From positions 1 through 64,000 of the forward strand of contig NZ_CAMIHB010000016.1 of assembly GCF_946221635.1 (NCBI RefSeq): a stretch of DNA of 64,000 bases, read 5' to 3'. The translations under genes and the position numbers were made by a program. Numbering within the stretch: position 1 is the stretch's first letter; every line of letters starts with the position of its first letter. Of the stretch, positions 24,164-32,894 are shown in pieces. The notes beneath the pieces are model-generated. The model was given only the letters and a program-made list of their open reading frames with translations. It had not been told where the DNA came from and did no database searches. Source of the DNA: an uncultured Rhodoferax sp. (GTDB lineage Bacteria > Pseudomonadota > Gammaproteobacteria > Burkholderiales > Burkholderiaceae_C).

Positions 24164-24608
24164 AATATGGGTTCTTGAAACCCAGGCGCCGCATGATCTC
24201 CGTCTCCCGCAACTCCATCACTTCCGCATCTTCATCGAGTTCATGGTCCCAGCCCTGCGCATGCAGGGTGCCGTGGACGATCATGTGGGCGTAGTGCGCT
24301 TCCAGCGTCTTCTTCTGCTCCTTGGCTTCCTTGGCAATCACCGGCGCGCACAGCACGAGGTCCGCCGTCACCACCGGGTCCTGCGTGTAGTCGAAGGTCA
24401 GCACATTGGTGGCGTAATCCTTGTGGCGGAATTCGCGGTTCAGGGCTTGGCCTTCCTCGGCATCGACGATGCGCACGGTGATTTCACCTTCCACCTCCAG
24501 CGTGTTGCGGATCCAGCGGATCACCTTGTGGCGGGGCAGGGCGGCGCGGTGCTTGTCGGCGTCCTTGAGCTTGGCAAATTGCAGGGAGAGCGAGAGTTCG
24601 GGCAGCAT
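24162..24608 (-). CDS. ybeY: Endoribonuclease YbeY
   Basis: Single-strand-specific metalloendoribonuclease of 148 aa that matures the 16S rRNA 3' end and takes part in ribosome quality control. The zinc motif H-GTLH-xxGWDHE is complete (HMIVHGTLHAQGWDHELDED, residues about 108-127). It follows phoH by 8 bases, the conserved phoH-ybeY pairing. Its stop abuts repeat copy 4. Confidence 0.95.
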   Translation of the reverse strand: MLPELSLSLQFAKLKDADKHRAALPRHKVIRWIRNTLEVEGEITVRIVDAEEGQALNREFRHKDYATNVLTFDYTQDPVVTADLVLCAPVIAKEAKEQKKTLEAHYAHMIVHGTLHAQGWDHELDEDAEVMELRETEIMRRLGFKNPY

Positions 24609-24616
24609 GGTTGGGT

Positions 24617-25687
24617 TCAGGCAGAGCGTTTGGGGGTGCGGGTCTTGGGCAGGCCCACACGGGGAAGTTCGGCATCGGTGTCGGGGATGGCAATGCGCGG
24701 CAGATCGTCCAGGCGCGCGGCCTCGTAGGCATCGACGATGCGGGCCACCAGCGGGTGGCGCACGATGTCGGCGCTGGACAGGCGTGTGATGGCAATGCCG
24801 GGCACGCGGCGCAGCACGCGTTCCGCTTCCACCAGGCCGCTGAGCTGGGCCTTGGGCAGGTCGATCTGCGTCAGGTCACCCGTGATGACTGTCTTGGTGC
24901 CAAAGCCCACGCGCGTGAGGAACATCTTCATCTGCTCGGGCGTGGTGTTCTGCGCTTCGTCCAGGATCACAAAGGCGTTGTTCAGCGTGCGTCCGCGCAT
25001 GAAAGCCAGCGGCGCAATCTCCAGCTGCTGGCGCTCGAAGGCCTTGTGCACCTGGTCGTAGCCCATGAGGTCGTAGAGCGCGTCGTAGAGCGGGCGCAGA
25101 TAGGGATCGACCTTCTGGTTCAGGTCGCCGGGCAGGAAGCCCAGGCGCTCGCCAGCCTCCACGGCGGGGCGGGTCAGCACGATGCGTTGCACCGCGCTGC
25201 GCTGCAAGGCGTCCACGGCGGCGGCCACGGCCAGGTAAGTCTTGCCGGTGCCGGCGGGGCCGATGCCGAAGGTGATGTCGAACTCGGCAATGTTGTCCAG
25301 GTAGAGAGCCTGGTTCTGGCTGCGTGGCTTGAGGTCGGCGCGGCGTGTGGACAGCGTGGGACCATCGTCACCGTCCATGCCGCCATCGCCGCTGAGCATG
25401 AGCTGCACGGTGGAGGCCGCGATGGGGCGACCGGCGATCTCGTAGAGCGCCTGCAGCATTTCCATGGCGCGCTGGGCTTTGGCCTTGGGGCCTTCCACTT
25501 TGAACTGCTCGTGGCGGTGGGCGATCTTGACTTCCAGTTCGCGCTCGATGGTGCGCAGGTGTTCGTCGGTCGGGCCGCACAGGTGCGAGAGGCGCGTGTT
25601 GTTCAGCGGGGTGAAGATGTGTTTGAGAATCAAGCTGATAATCCGGCTGGATAAAAAGGGCGAGCCCACAGAGGCCAGGCCCTCCAT
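24617..25687 (-). CDS. ybeZ: PhoH-like ATPase (YbeZ)
   Basis: Cytoplasmic P-loop ATPase of about 356 aa that works with YbeY in rRNA and RNA processing. An N-terminal KH-like RNA-binding segment (LCGPTDEHLRTIERELEVKIAHR) is followed by Walker A GPAGTGKT, VEAGERLGFLPGDL, and Walker B VILDEAQNTT. The start is uncertain: ATG 25687 is used here, but a TTG at 25633 would give the more typical N-terminus LILKHIFTPLNNTRL. Operon with ybeY; divergent from ruvA. Confidence 0.92.
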   Translation of the reverse strand: MEGLASVGSPFLSSRIISLILKHIFTPLNNTRLSHLCGPTDEHLRTIERELEVKIAHRHEQFKVEGPKAKAQRAMEMLQALYEIAGRPIAASTVQLMLSGDGGMDGDDGPTLSTRRADLKPRSQNQALYLDNIAEFDITFGIGPAGTGKTYLAVAAAVDALQRSAVQRIVLTRPAVEAGERLGFLPGDLNQKVDPYLRPLYDALYDLMGYDQVHKAFERQQLEIAPLAFMRGRTLNNAFVILDEAQNTTPEQMKMFLTRVGFGTKTVITGDLTQIDLPKAQLSGLVEAERVLRRVPGIAITRLSSADIVRHPLVARIVDAYEAARLDDLPRIAIPDTDAELPRVGLPKTRTPKRSA

Positions 25688-25746
25688 TGTCCCCAATGTT
25701 CGGCCGCGCGGCCACTCCCCTCTGCGACAACCCCAGGCACCTCACC

Positions 25747-26319
25747 ATGATCGGCAAACTCACAGGCACCCTCAGCGACAAGAATCCTCCCCAGGTCATC
25801 GTGGACTGCGGCGGTGTGGGCTATGAGGTGCAGGTGCCCATGAGCACCTTCTACAACCTGCCCGCCGAAGGCCAGAAGGTCAGCCTGCTGACGCACTTCG
25901 TGGTGCGCGAGGACGCGCAAATCCTCTATGGCTTCGGCTCCGCCAAGGAGCGCGATGCCTTTCGCGAACTCATCAAGATTTCCGGCGTGGGGCCGCGTAC
26001 GGCGCTCTCCGTGCTCTCGGGCATGGATGTGGGCGACCTGGCCCAGGCCGTGACGCTGCAGGAGGCCGGGCGCCTGGTGAAGGTACCCGGCATCGGCAAG
26101 AAGACGGCCGAGCGCCTGCTGCTGGAACTCAAGGGCAAGCTGGGCGCCGACATCGGTGCGCCGCTGGGCGCCACCAGTGACGCGCAGGCCGACATCCTGC
26201 AGGCCCTGCTGGCGCTGGGCTATAGCGACAAGGAAGCCGCCGCGGCCCTCAAGGCCCTGCCCAAGGACGTGGGCGTCAGCGAGGGCATCAAGCTCGCCCT
26301 CAAGGCTTTGGCGAAATAG
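25747..26319 (+). CDS. ruvA: Holliday junction DNA helicase subunit RuvA
   Basis: Junction-binding protein of 190 aa that forms a tetramer and loads RuvB. It begins MIGKLTGTL with an OB-fold; two helix-hairpin-helix elements are visible (KISGVGPRTALSVLSG and KVPGIGKKTAERLLLEL), and the C-terminal RuvB-contact domain reads ALLALGYSDKEAAAALKAL. The ATG at 25747 is the family start, although the frame is open further upstream. Unusually, ruvB does not follow directly: a reverse-strand carbonic anhydrase gene lies between. Confidence 0.96.
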   Translation: MIGKLTGTLSDKNPPQVIVDCGGVGYEVQVPMSTFYNLPAEGQKVSLLTHFVVREDAQILYGFGSAKERDAFRELIKISGVGPRTALSVLSGMDVGDLAQAVTLQEAGRLVKVPGIGKKTAERLLLELKGKLGADIGAPLGATSDAQADILQALLALGYSDKEAAAALKALPKDVGVSEGIKLALKALAK

Positions 26320-26320
26320 G

Positions 26321-26367
26321 GGGTTAGCCCCCGTCGATAGTGCGCAGACAGCTATTGAATTGATAGC
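26321..26367 (-). repeat. Dispersed repeat A, copy 5 (intergenic)
   Basis: On the minus strand: GCTATCAATTCAATAGC hairpin, then TGTCTGCGCACTATCGACGG, then GGGCTAACCCC. It fills the convergent gap between the ruvA and carbonic anhydrase stop codons. Confidence 0.8.
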
Positions 26368-26370
26368 GTT

Positions 26371-27372
26371 CTACTGCGCGTCGCGCACGGGACGACCGTT
26401 GAGCGCCTGCACCGGGCGGGCGTTGTTGGGATAGAGCTGGGTGAACAGCCGGTACTGCGCGCGGCTGATGGTCATGGGTTGCTTGAGCACGGTCCAGAGC
26501 ACGCCCTCGGTGCAAGGCGGTGTGGTCAGCGAGCCCATGAACTGGAAGTAGCGCTGGTCGTTGGGCAGCAGCTCGTTGAGGTTGAGCAGCTCGCTGGGCA
26601 TGCGCACGCGGTCATTCACTTCCAGCGGCATATAGGTCCAGACCTTGTCCACCAGCGCATTGGCGGCGCCGGGCTCCAGCAGCACGGCCACCACGGCGAG
26701 CTGGCCTGCGTCGTTCTTGTGCACCAGATGCGCCACCATGGCGGTGCGCTTGGCGTTGACCTGCTCCTCGGAGGGGCTGTGGAAATGGAACTGCAGCAGG
26801 CGGTAGCGGCTGCCGCGCACGGTGATGCTGTTGTCGCCTTGCACATCGACCTGGATGGTGTGGCCGTTGTTGACCACGGTGCCATTGCTGGGGCTGTAGT
26901 TGAACAGCACGGGCTCGGCCGGTCCCTGCAGGGTGCTGCCGTCCTCGATGTTGATGGGGGACTGGCGCTTGCCGATGGCGCAGATATTGAATTCGGGGCG
27001 CAGCTTGCCCCAGGCCTGCGGGCCTGCCTCGCCCTCGTAGTCCCAGTGCACGTCGGAGCCGTGGCCCTCGCTGGCCTTTTCAACGACCTTGGCTTTGCGC
27101 GCCGTGCGGCTGGCCGCAGCAGGCGCGGGGCCGGCGCCCATGGCCTTGCCGTCCACGGTGATGGTGAGTTCCTTGCGCTTGGGCACGCCCAGGGCTTCAC
27201 GCAGCTTGTCGCCCACTTCCTTGGCATTGGCGGCGCTGCTGGCCTGCACATCGGCTGCGGTGGGCGTGGTCTTGGGTTTGGCGACGGCGACCGGCGCCGC
27301 GTCGTTGGCCCAGGCACCGGGCTGGCCCAGGGCCCATGCCAGCAGCAGGTACAGCGGTAAGCGTTGGGGCAT
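26371..27372 (-). CDS. Alpha-type carbonic anhydrase, exported
   Basis: Predicted periplasmic zinc enzyme of 333 aa interconverting CO2 and bicarbonate. Signal peptide MPQRLPLYLLLAWALGQPGAWA is followed by about 85 low-complexity Ala/Lys residues, then the catalytic domain: DYEGEAGPQAWG, QSPINI, zinc ligands H196 and H198 in QFHFHSPSEE, and H215 in VAHLVHKN, with the substrate-pocket SLTTPPCTEGVLW. The N-terminal linker is an addition to the standard domain of about 230 aa. ATG 27372 is chosen because it starts the signal peptide. It sits between ruvA and ruvB on the opposite strand. Confidence 0.9.
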   Translation of the reverse strand: MPQRLPLYLLLAWALGQPGAWANDAAPVAVAKPKTTPTAADVQASSAANAKEVGDKLREALGVPKRKELTITVDGKAMGAGPAPAAASRTARKAKVVEKASEGHGSDVHWDYEGEAGPQAWGKLRPEFNICAIGKRQSPINIEDGSTLQGPAEPVLFNYSPSNGTVVNNGHTIQVDVQGDNSITVRGSRYRLLQFHFHSPSEEQVNAKRTAMVAHLVHKNDAGQLAVVAVLLEPGAANALVDKVWTYMPLEVNDRVRMPSELLNLNELLPNDQRYFQFMGSLTTPPCTEGVLWTVLKQPMTISRAQYRLFTQLYPNNARPVQALNGRPVRDAQ

Positions 27373-27552
27373 GGCGGGCGCGGCCTTTCGATCGTACAGA
27401 CACAGGAACACCGCGCTGGTCGGGCCAGACAGGTGGGGTTACCTTGCCTATCGGCAGTTTGTGGGCGCTTCTTGAGCCGGCCCAAGAGCGGGCAGGCTAT
27501 AGTGGGCGCCTCCCCCGGATTTTGTATTTTTTCGCAGCCATAGGCCACTGTC

Positions 27553-28626
27553 GTGAGCATTCAGACCGACGATTTTGTTGTCCCCCCTCCGCCGCCCGGC
27601 GCCAGCCGCATGGTCTCGGCCGTGCCCGCCTCCAGCAGCGAGGAGGCGCTGGAGCGCGCCCTGCGCCCCAAGCTGCTCGACGAGTACGTGGGCCAGGCCA
27701 AGGTGCGCGAGCAGTTGGAGATTTTCATTGGCGCGGCGCGCAAGCGCGATGAGGCGCTGGACCATGTGCTGCTGTTCGGCCCACCCGGCCTGGGCAAGAC
27801 CACGCTGTCGCACATCATTGCCCATGAGTTGGGTGTGAACCTGCGCCAGACCAGCGGCCCGGTGCTGGAAAAGCCCAAGGACCTGGCGGCGCTATTGACC
27901 GGTCTGGAAAAGAACGACGTTCTCTTCATCGATGAAATTCACCGCCTTTCGGCCGTGGTGGAGGAAATCCTCTACCCCGCGCTGGAGGACTACAAGATCG
28001 ACATCATGATCGGCGAAGGCCCGGCCGCGCGCTCCATCAAGCTCGACTTGCAGCCCTTCACGCTGGTAGGCGCCACCACGCGTGCGGGCATGCTGACCAA
28101 CCCGCTACGGGACCGCTTCGGCATTGTGGCGCGGCTTGAGTTCTACACCTCCGAGGAGCTGGCGCGCATCGTCAAGCGCAGCGCCGGCCTGCTGGGCGTG
28201 CCCATGGACGAGGATGGGGGATTTGAGATCGCACGCCGCTCGCGCGGCACCCCCCGCATTGCCAACCGCCTGCTGCGCCGCGTGCGCGACTACGCCGAGG
28301 TCAAGGGCGAGGGCAAGATCACCCTGGAGATGGCCAACCGCGCGCTGGCCATGCTGGACGTGGACCCGCAGGGCTTCGACCTGATGGACCGCAAGCTGCT
28401 CGAAGCCGTGATCCACCGCTTCGATGGCGGCCCGGTCGGGCTGGACAACATCGCCGCCAGCATTGGCGAGGAGCGCGAGACCATCGAAGACGTGATCGAG
28501 CCCTACCTGATCCAGCAGGGCTACCTGCAGCGCACGCCGCGCGGGCGCATCGCGACGCTGGCGGCCTACCGCCACCTGGGTGTGACGGCGCCGGCCGGGC
28601 CGGCCGTCGACCTGCTGGGCGACTGA
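27553..28626 (+). CDS. ruvB: Holliday junction DNA helicase subunit RuvB
   Basis: AAA+ hexameric motor of 357 aa that drives branch migration with RuvA. Walker A GPPGLGKTT (76-84), Walker B FIDEIHR, sensor stretch GATTRAGMLTNPLRDRFGI, and the C-terminal winged helix LIQQGYLQRTPRGR. The start is a GTG at 27553, with an N-terminal extension of about 25 residues before the conserved LRPKLLDEYVGQ. It has its own upstream region of 180 bases because it is separated from ruvA. Confidence 0.97.
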   Translation: MSIQTDDFVVPPPPPGASRMVSAVPASSSEEALERALRPKLLDEYVGQAKVREQLEIFIGAARKRDEALDHVLLFGPPGLGKTTLSHIIAHELGVNLRQTSGPVLEKPKDLAALLTGLEKNDVLFIDEIHRLSAVVEEILYPALEDYKIDIMIGEGPAARSIKLDLQPFTLVGATTRAGMLTNPLRDRFGIVARLEFYTSEELARIVKRSAGLLGVPMDEDGGFEIARRSRGTPRIANRLLRRVRDYAEVKGEGKITLEMANRALAMLDVDPQGFDLMDRKLLEAVIHRFDGGPVGLDNIAASIGEERETIEDVIEPYLIQQGYLQRTPRGRIATLAAYRHLGVTAPAGPAVDLLGD

Positions 28627-28712
28627 GGCAGTGCGGCGCACCGTAGGGTGCTTGACCGCGGAACCTGAAAGGCGCAGGATGATCCAAGCACCATCCACCA
28701 TGGAGGCCCACC

Positions 28713-29957
28713 ATGGACGTACTGCTGCCCCCTGCGGGTCTGCCTGCCACCCGCCCACGCGAACCCTGGTCCGCTGAGCCGGCTGCTGCGCAGCGACAGC
28801 GCTGGACGCAAACCCTGGTCGCGGCGCGTGCCGCCCCCGGCGCGCGGCGCCACTTGCGCCGTGGCCTGTGGCTGCTGGGGGGTGTGCTGCTCCTGCTGGC
28901 CGGGCTGGGGGCCCAAAGCCTCTATACCGCCCACCTGGCGCAGCGCCTGGCCCAGGCGCAGGCCGATGTGCAGGCCCTGGACCTGCGGCTGCAGGACCTG
29001 CGCGCCCAGGCGAGCACCCGGGACGATGTGGAAACTCTGCGCAGCGAGATCGACCACAGCCTAGACGGCGCGCAGGCGCGGGTGGCGGCGGTGGAGAGTG
29101 GTTCGGTGGCGCCCCTGGTGTCGCGCGTGGCCCAATCGGTCGCGCTGATCCAGGCGCGCTACGTGCTCATCGACCCCGCCAGCGGACGCCCGCTGCGCCT
29201 GGCCATGGCGGGGGGCAAGCCCCGGCGCGGCGCCGATGGCGAGCAGCAGTTCACCCTGGGCGGCAAAGGCCCCGTCTACATGTTCCGTTCCACCGGTACG
29301 GCCTTTGTGGTGGACGCGGCCGGCACCCTGATCACCAACCGCCATGTCGCCCTGCCCTGGGAACAGGGCGACGCGGCCAAGGCCATGGCCGAGTTTGGTG
29401 TACGGCCCATGGCGCTGGAGCTGCGCGGCTTCCTGCCGGATACGACGGAGCCCTTCACCGCCACGGTGGTGGGCGTGAGTACCTCGTACGACCTGGCCCT
29501 GCTGCGCGGCAGCGGAGCCGCCTTGCAGGTCAAGCCCCTGCCCATGGCCACGCTGGGTCCGGCACCGGGCGACGCGGTGCTGGTGCTGGGCTACCCCACG
29601 GGCTTGAATGCGCTGCTGGCGCGGGCGGACCGGAGCTTTGTGCGCGGCCTGCGCGAGCAGGAGGGCATGAACGACCAGAAGGCAGCCGATGCGCTGGCGC
29701 AGGCCCGGCTGATCCAGCCGCTGGTGAGCCGGGGCATCGTGGCGCAGGTGAGTGATGCGGTGGTGGTGCACGACGCGCAGACCACCTTTGGCGGCAGCGG
29801 TGGCCCGGTCATCAATCTGCGCGGTGAGGTGCTGGCGGTGAACCGCGCCATGCTGGCGGGCTTTGGCGGCGCCAACATGGGCGTGCCGGTGCGCGTGGCC
29901 AGCCAGTTGCTGCAGGCCGAAGGCGAGGCCCGGCGCCAGGCCGACCCGTCGCATTGA
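28713..29957 (+). CDS. Membrane-anchored trypsin-like serine protease
   Basis: Protein of 414 aa. A cytoplasmic Arg/Ala-rich N-terminus precedes one membrane helix (51-70) and a coiled coil (about 75-128); the periplasmic protease domain follows (about 135-400). The catalytic triad can be placed at H211 (TNRHV), D260 (SYDLALL) and S362 (GGSGGPV), as in DegP/HtrA-type S1 enzymes, but I see no PDZ domain. ATG 28713 has GGAGG six bases upstream. The coiled coil suggests oligomerisation instead of PDZ-mediated assembly. Substrates are unknown. Confidence 0.82.
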   Translation: MDVLLPPAGLPATRPREPWSAEPAAAQRQRWTQTLVAARAAPGARRHLRRGLWLLGGVLLLLAGLGAQSLYTAHLAQRLAQAQADVQALDLRLQDLRAQASTRDDVETLRSEIDHSLDGAQARVAAVESGSVAPLVSRVAQSVALIQARYVLIDPASGRPLRLAMAGGKPRRGADGEQQFTLGGKGPVYMFRSTGTAFVVDAAGTLITNRHVALPWEQGDAAKAMAEFGVRPMALELRGFLPDTTEPFTATVVGVSTSYDLALLRGSGAALQVKPLPMATLGPAPGDAVLVLGYPTGLNALLARADRSFVRGLREQEGMNDQKAADALAQARLIQPLVSRGIVAQVSDAVVVHDAQTTFGGSGGPVINLRGEVLAVNRAMLAGFGGANMGVPVRVASQLLQAEGEARRQADPSH

Positions 29958-29964
29958 CGCGCTG

Positions 29965-31701
29965 CTAGCGGCTGCGTCGGCCGCGCACGTGGTGGACGAT
30001 CAGCAATTGCGCGGCGTAGTAGGTCAGCAGGACCCAGAACGAGGCCAGCGGCACCGGGGTGAGAAATTTGTTGACGGCAATCAGTGCGTCGCTGAGCATG
30101 AAGATGCAGGCGGCCGCGCCGACCCAACGCGCAGCGGCATCGCCGGTAGCCATGGCCCGGCCCAGAGCCTGCGCCGCCATCAGCGAGATCACGCCCACAT
30201 AGGCCGCCACCGCACCCTGCAGCACCGGGTTGCCCAAATGGCTCCAAAGCACGGCGTACACGACACCGCCAAACGCCAGCACGCCCAGCAGCGCCGTGCG
30301 GCTGGGGAACCAGGCCTGCCCCTGGCGAAATAGCGCGATGTAGAACAGGTGGGCCACCAGGAAGGAGGCCAGGCCGGGGATGAAGTAGTCGCCCGGCAGC
30401 ATGAGGAACACATCGCCCACCAGCGAGAACAGCAGCGCCGCCAGCAGCAGGCCCCGGCATTTTGGATTAAATATGCCACTAGCCACCGTGGAATATGCGC
30501 GAAAAGCTACGAAAATCATAGCAAGCACCATGACCAGCGGCTTGGTGAGCAGGTAATAGGGCAGCAGCTCCATGGCGCCCAGCGTGGCCAGGGCGGCGGC
30601 TTCCACGGCCAGCACTTCGAGCGCATGCAGCCCGCCCTGCAGGTAGCGGCCCAACGCCCAGACGCAGGCCGACAGTGCCACGCAGCCCACGGCGGCATGG
30701 GCAAAGGAGAGCGAGTCGGCCACCCACAGGTAGCCCGCCACACCGCCCAGCAGCACGACAAACTGCAGACCGGCAAACCATTGCTGCCCTGCTGTTAGCG
30801 CGGGATTGAAGGTCTGCACCTGCTCCAGCCGGAACGGGGGCTTGGGGTGGCTGGCGGCCAGGTCGGGCGGTTGCCAGCCCGGTGGCTTGAGCCAGACGCG
30901 CAGCTTGTCGCTCCAGCGCCGGGTGGCCCAGCTGTCCTTGATCAGGCCCCAGTAGGTGTCGGCATTCGCCCAGAGCGGGTCCCAGCTGTTGAGCGGGCCG
31001 CGTGTGCCGTAGACACAGGGCTCCTTCTCCTCGGTGAAAGTGCCGAACATCCGGTCCCACAGCACCAGAATGCCGCCGTAGTTCTTGTCGATGTACGGGT
31101 CGTTGACGGCGTGGTGCACGCGGTGGTTGCTGGGCGAGCAGAACACGCGGTCGAACCAGCCCAGCTTGCCCACCTGTTCGGTGTGGACCCAGAACTGGTA
31201 GAGCAGGTCGATGAGGGCGACGATGCCGAAGATCAGCGGTGGCACGCCGGCCACGGCCATGGGCACGTAGAAGATCCAGCCCAGCAGGTTGCCGGTGCTG
31301 GTCTGGCGCAGCGCGGTGGAGAGGTTGTAGTGCTGGCTCTGGTGGTGCACCACGTGCGCCGCCCAAAACAGCGCCACCACATGGCCGGCGCGGTGCAGCC
31401 AGTAATAGCAGAAGTCGTAGAACACCAGTGCCAGCAGCACGCCGTACCAGCGCTTCCAGAACTCTAGATCGGGGTAGAGCGCCACGGCGCTGAACACGGC
31501 GGTGTAGATGCCCACGCTCAGCGCCTTGCTCAGCACGCCGCTGAGCTGGCTCAGGATGCCCAGGCTGATGCTGTTGATGGCGTCGTTGAGGCGGTAGGCG
31601 GCGCTGCCCTGTACGCGGGCGGTGGCGCGGCGGCTCCAGACGAATTCCAGCGCGATCAGCAGCAGGAAAACAGGGGTGGCGAAAACAATGACTTTGCTCA
31701 T
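29965..31701 (-). CDS. AGMO-like fatty acid hydroxylase fused to YhhN/TMEM86-like domain
   Basis: Membrane protein of 578 aa with two enzymatic halves. Residues 1-280 form a fatty-acid-hydroxylase/sterol-desaturase domain with the diiron histidine boxes HRAGH (103-107), HVVHH (116-120), H173 in WVHTE, and HRVHH (193-197). Segments such as NLSTALRQ, LLYQFWVHTE, YIDKNYGG and WDRMFGTF closely resemble animal alkylglycerol monooxygenase (TMEM195), as I remember it. Residues about 310-578 form a multi-helix domain with YhhN/lysoplasmalogenase signatures FSLVGDVFLMLP (425-436) and SDALIAVNKF (537-546). Both families cleave ether-type lipids. Repeat A encodes residues 394-413. ATG 31701 is chosen since upstream sequence lacks membrane character. 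Confidence 0.82.
   Translation of the reverse strand: MSKVIVFATPVFLLLIALEFVWSRRATARVQGSAAYRLNDAINSISLGILSQLSGVLSKALSVGIYTAVFSAVALYPDLEFWKRWYGVLLALVFYDFCYYWLHRAGHVVALFWAAHVVHHQSQHYNLSTALRQTSTGNLLGWIFYVPMAVAGVPPLIFGIVALIDLLYQFWVHTEQVGKLGWFDRVFCSPSNHRVHHAVNDPYIDKNYGGILVLWDRMFGTFTEEKEPCVYGTRGPLNSWDPLWANADTYWGLIKDSWATRRWSDKLRVWLKPPGWQPPDLAASHPKPPFRLEQVQTFNPALTAGQQWFAGLQFVVLLGGVAGYLWVADSLSFAHAAVGCVALSACVWALGRYLQGGLHALEVLAVEAAALATLGAMELLPYYLLTKPLVMVLAMIFVAFRAYSTVASGIFNPKCRGLLLAALLFSLVGDVFLMLPGDYFIPGLASFLVAHLFYIALFRQGQAWFPSRTALLGVLAFGGVVYAVLWSHLGNPVLQGAVAAYVGVISLMAAQALGRAMATGDAAARWVGAAACIFMLSDALIAVNKFLTPVPLASFWVLLTYYAAQLLIVHHVRGRRSR
30463..30523 (-). repeat. Dispersed repeat A, copy 6 (inside the lipid fusion gene)
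   Basis: Sense to the host gene and read as MIFVAFRAYSTVASGIF. On the minus strand GCTATGATTTTCGTAGC, then TTTTCGCGCATATTCCACGG, then TGGCTAGTGGCATATTT. It falls between two predicted helices of the YhhN-like half. Confidence 0.8.
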
Positions 31702-31771
31702 CCCGGCATTTTTGCCGAGCAAGCGCTTGGTGCCGAGCGGGACAACCCTAGGCCAGGTTAGGGCGGGCTGA

Positions 31772-32230
31772 CTACTTGCCGCGCAGGTCGCGCCACTGCG
31801 CGCGCATAAACCAGGCGCAGGCCACACCCAGTGCCAGCCAGAACAGCAGCGATCCCCAGGCCACGTTCGGGAATTTGAAGATATCGCTCAGCACGGCCAT
31901 GAGGCTGATGAGGAAACCCAGGCCCGAGAGCAGCATAAAGACCAGGGCCAGGGCCCGGTGTATGCCCGTCTTGACCGTGGCCATGGCCTGCTGGGTCTGC
32001 TGCCAGGCCTCGGCCGCGTCGTCCAGCGGGCTGGCGTTTTGCTGGTTCAGCGCGTCTTGCAACCGTGCCTGGCTGGCCAATGCCGCAAAGTCGCCCTGCC
32101 GTGGGCGCGATGCGCGCTTGCGCCACCAGAACAGGCCGAACAGTGCGGCGATGGCGGCGACGATCAGCGCGGCGTAAAGCAGTTGATCTTGCCAGGGCAC
32201 GGAACCGGCGTGCAAAAGATAGTGGCCCAT
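31772..32230 (-). CDS. Hypothetical membrane protein
   Basis: Protein of 152 aa that I do not recognise. One helix near the N-terminus (about 17-36) is followed by a basic WWRKR, a soluble Gln/Ala-rich segment (45-85), and two further helices (about 92-112 and 122-140), ending with charged residues. It is 13 bases downstream of the histidine phosphatase gene in the same direction, so it is probably cotranscribed. Confidence 0.6.
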   Translation of the reverse strand: MGHYLLHAGSVPWQDQLLYAALIVAAIAALFGLFWWRKRASRPRQGDFAALASQARLQDALNQQNASPLDDAAEAWQQTQQAMATVKTGIHRALALVFMLLSGLGFLISLMAVLSDIFKFPNVAWGSLLFWLALGVACAWFMRAQWRDLRGK

Positions 32231-32243
32231 TACAAACCTCGTT

Positions 32244-32894
32244 TCAGGTGCTGGATTCGTCCAGCGCGGTTTCGTCCAGATGGCGGGTGTCGGCCCAACC
32301 CACCAGGGTCAGCGCGTCGGGCGTCCACAGCAGGCGGTTGATGGCCGCATTGCCCAGCTCCCAGGTGCGCGGTGCGTGCAATTCCTGGCGCGTGGCCAGG
32401 CGGTAGAGCATGTCCATCACGCCGCCATGCGCGACCAGCACGATGTGTTCGTCTTCGTGCTGCGCGGCAATCTCGTTCACGGTACGGTGCACGCGCTCCA
32501 GCAGCTGCGTGGGGGTCTCGCCACCGGGCGGTGCAAAGTGCGGGTCGCGCGTTTTCCAACGCCGCGATTCCTCGGGCCATTTCTCGGCAATGTCGGCCCA
32601 GGTCTGGCCTTCGAAGGTGCCAAAGCCCCGCTCGCGCAGGCCGGGGTGCAGGCGCACGGTGCGTGCCTGCGGGTTGCCGGTGTGCTGGGCGATGGCTTGC
32701 GCCGTGGTGTGGGCGCGGGAGAGGTCGCTGCTGTAGATGTGGTCGATGGCCTCGTCCGCCAACGCCAGACCCACGCGCTGCGCCTGCCACAGGCCGCGGT
32801 CGTTCAGGCCGATGTCGAGCTGGCCCTGGATGCGGGTGTCCACGTTCCAGGCGGTCTCGCCGTGGCGCACGGCAATGATGCGGGTGACACCCAT
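32244..32894 (-). CDS. Histidine phosphatase family protein (GpmB-like)
   Basis: Protein of 216 aa of the phosphoglycerate mutase/phosphatase branch. The phosphohistidine motif is AVRHGETAWNVDTRIQG near residue 10, with ERGFGTFEGQTW and the second catalytic His in LVAHGGVMD near residue 158. Cobalamin- and sugar-phosphate phosphatases and GpmB share this pattern, so the substrate cannot be given. It directly follows the DUF4136 lipoprotein gene (stop and start adjoin). Confidence 0.86.
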   Translation of the reverse strand: MGVTRIIAVRHGETAWNVDTRIQGQLDIGLNDRGLWQAQRVGLALADEAIDHIYSSDLSRAHTTAQAIAQHTGNPQARTVRLHPGLRERGFGTFEGQTWADIAEKWPEESRRWKTRDPHFAPPGGETPTQLLERVHRTVNEIAAQHEDEHIVLVAHGGVMDMLYRLATRQELHAPRTWELGNAAINRLLWTPDALTLVGWADTRHLDETALDESST

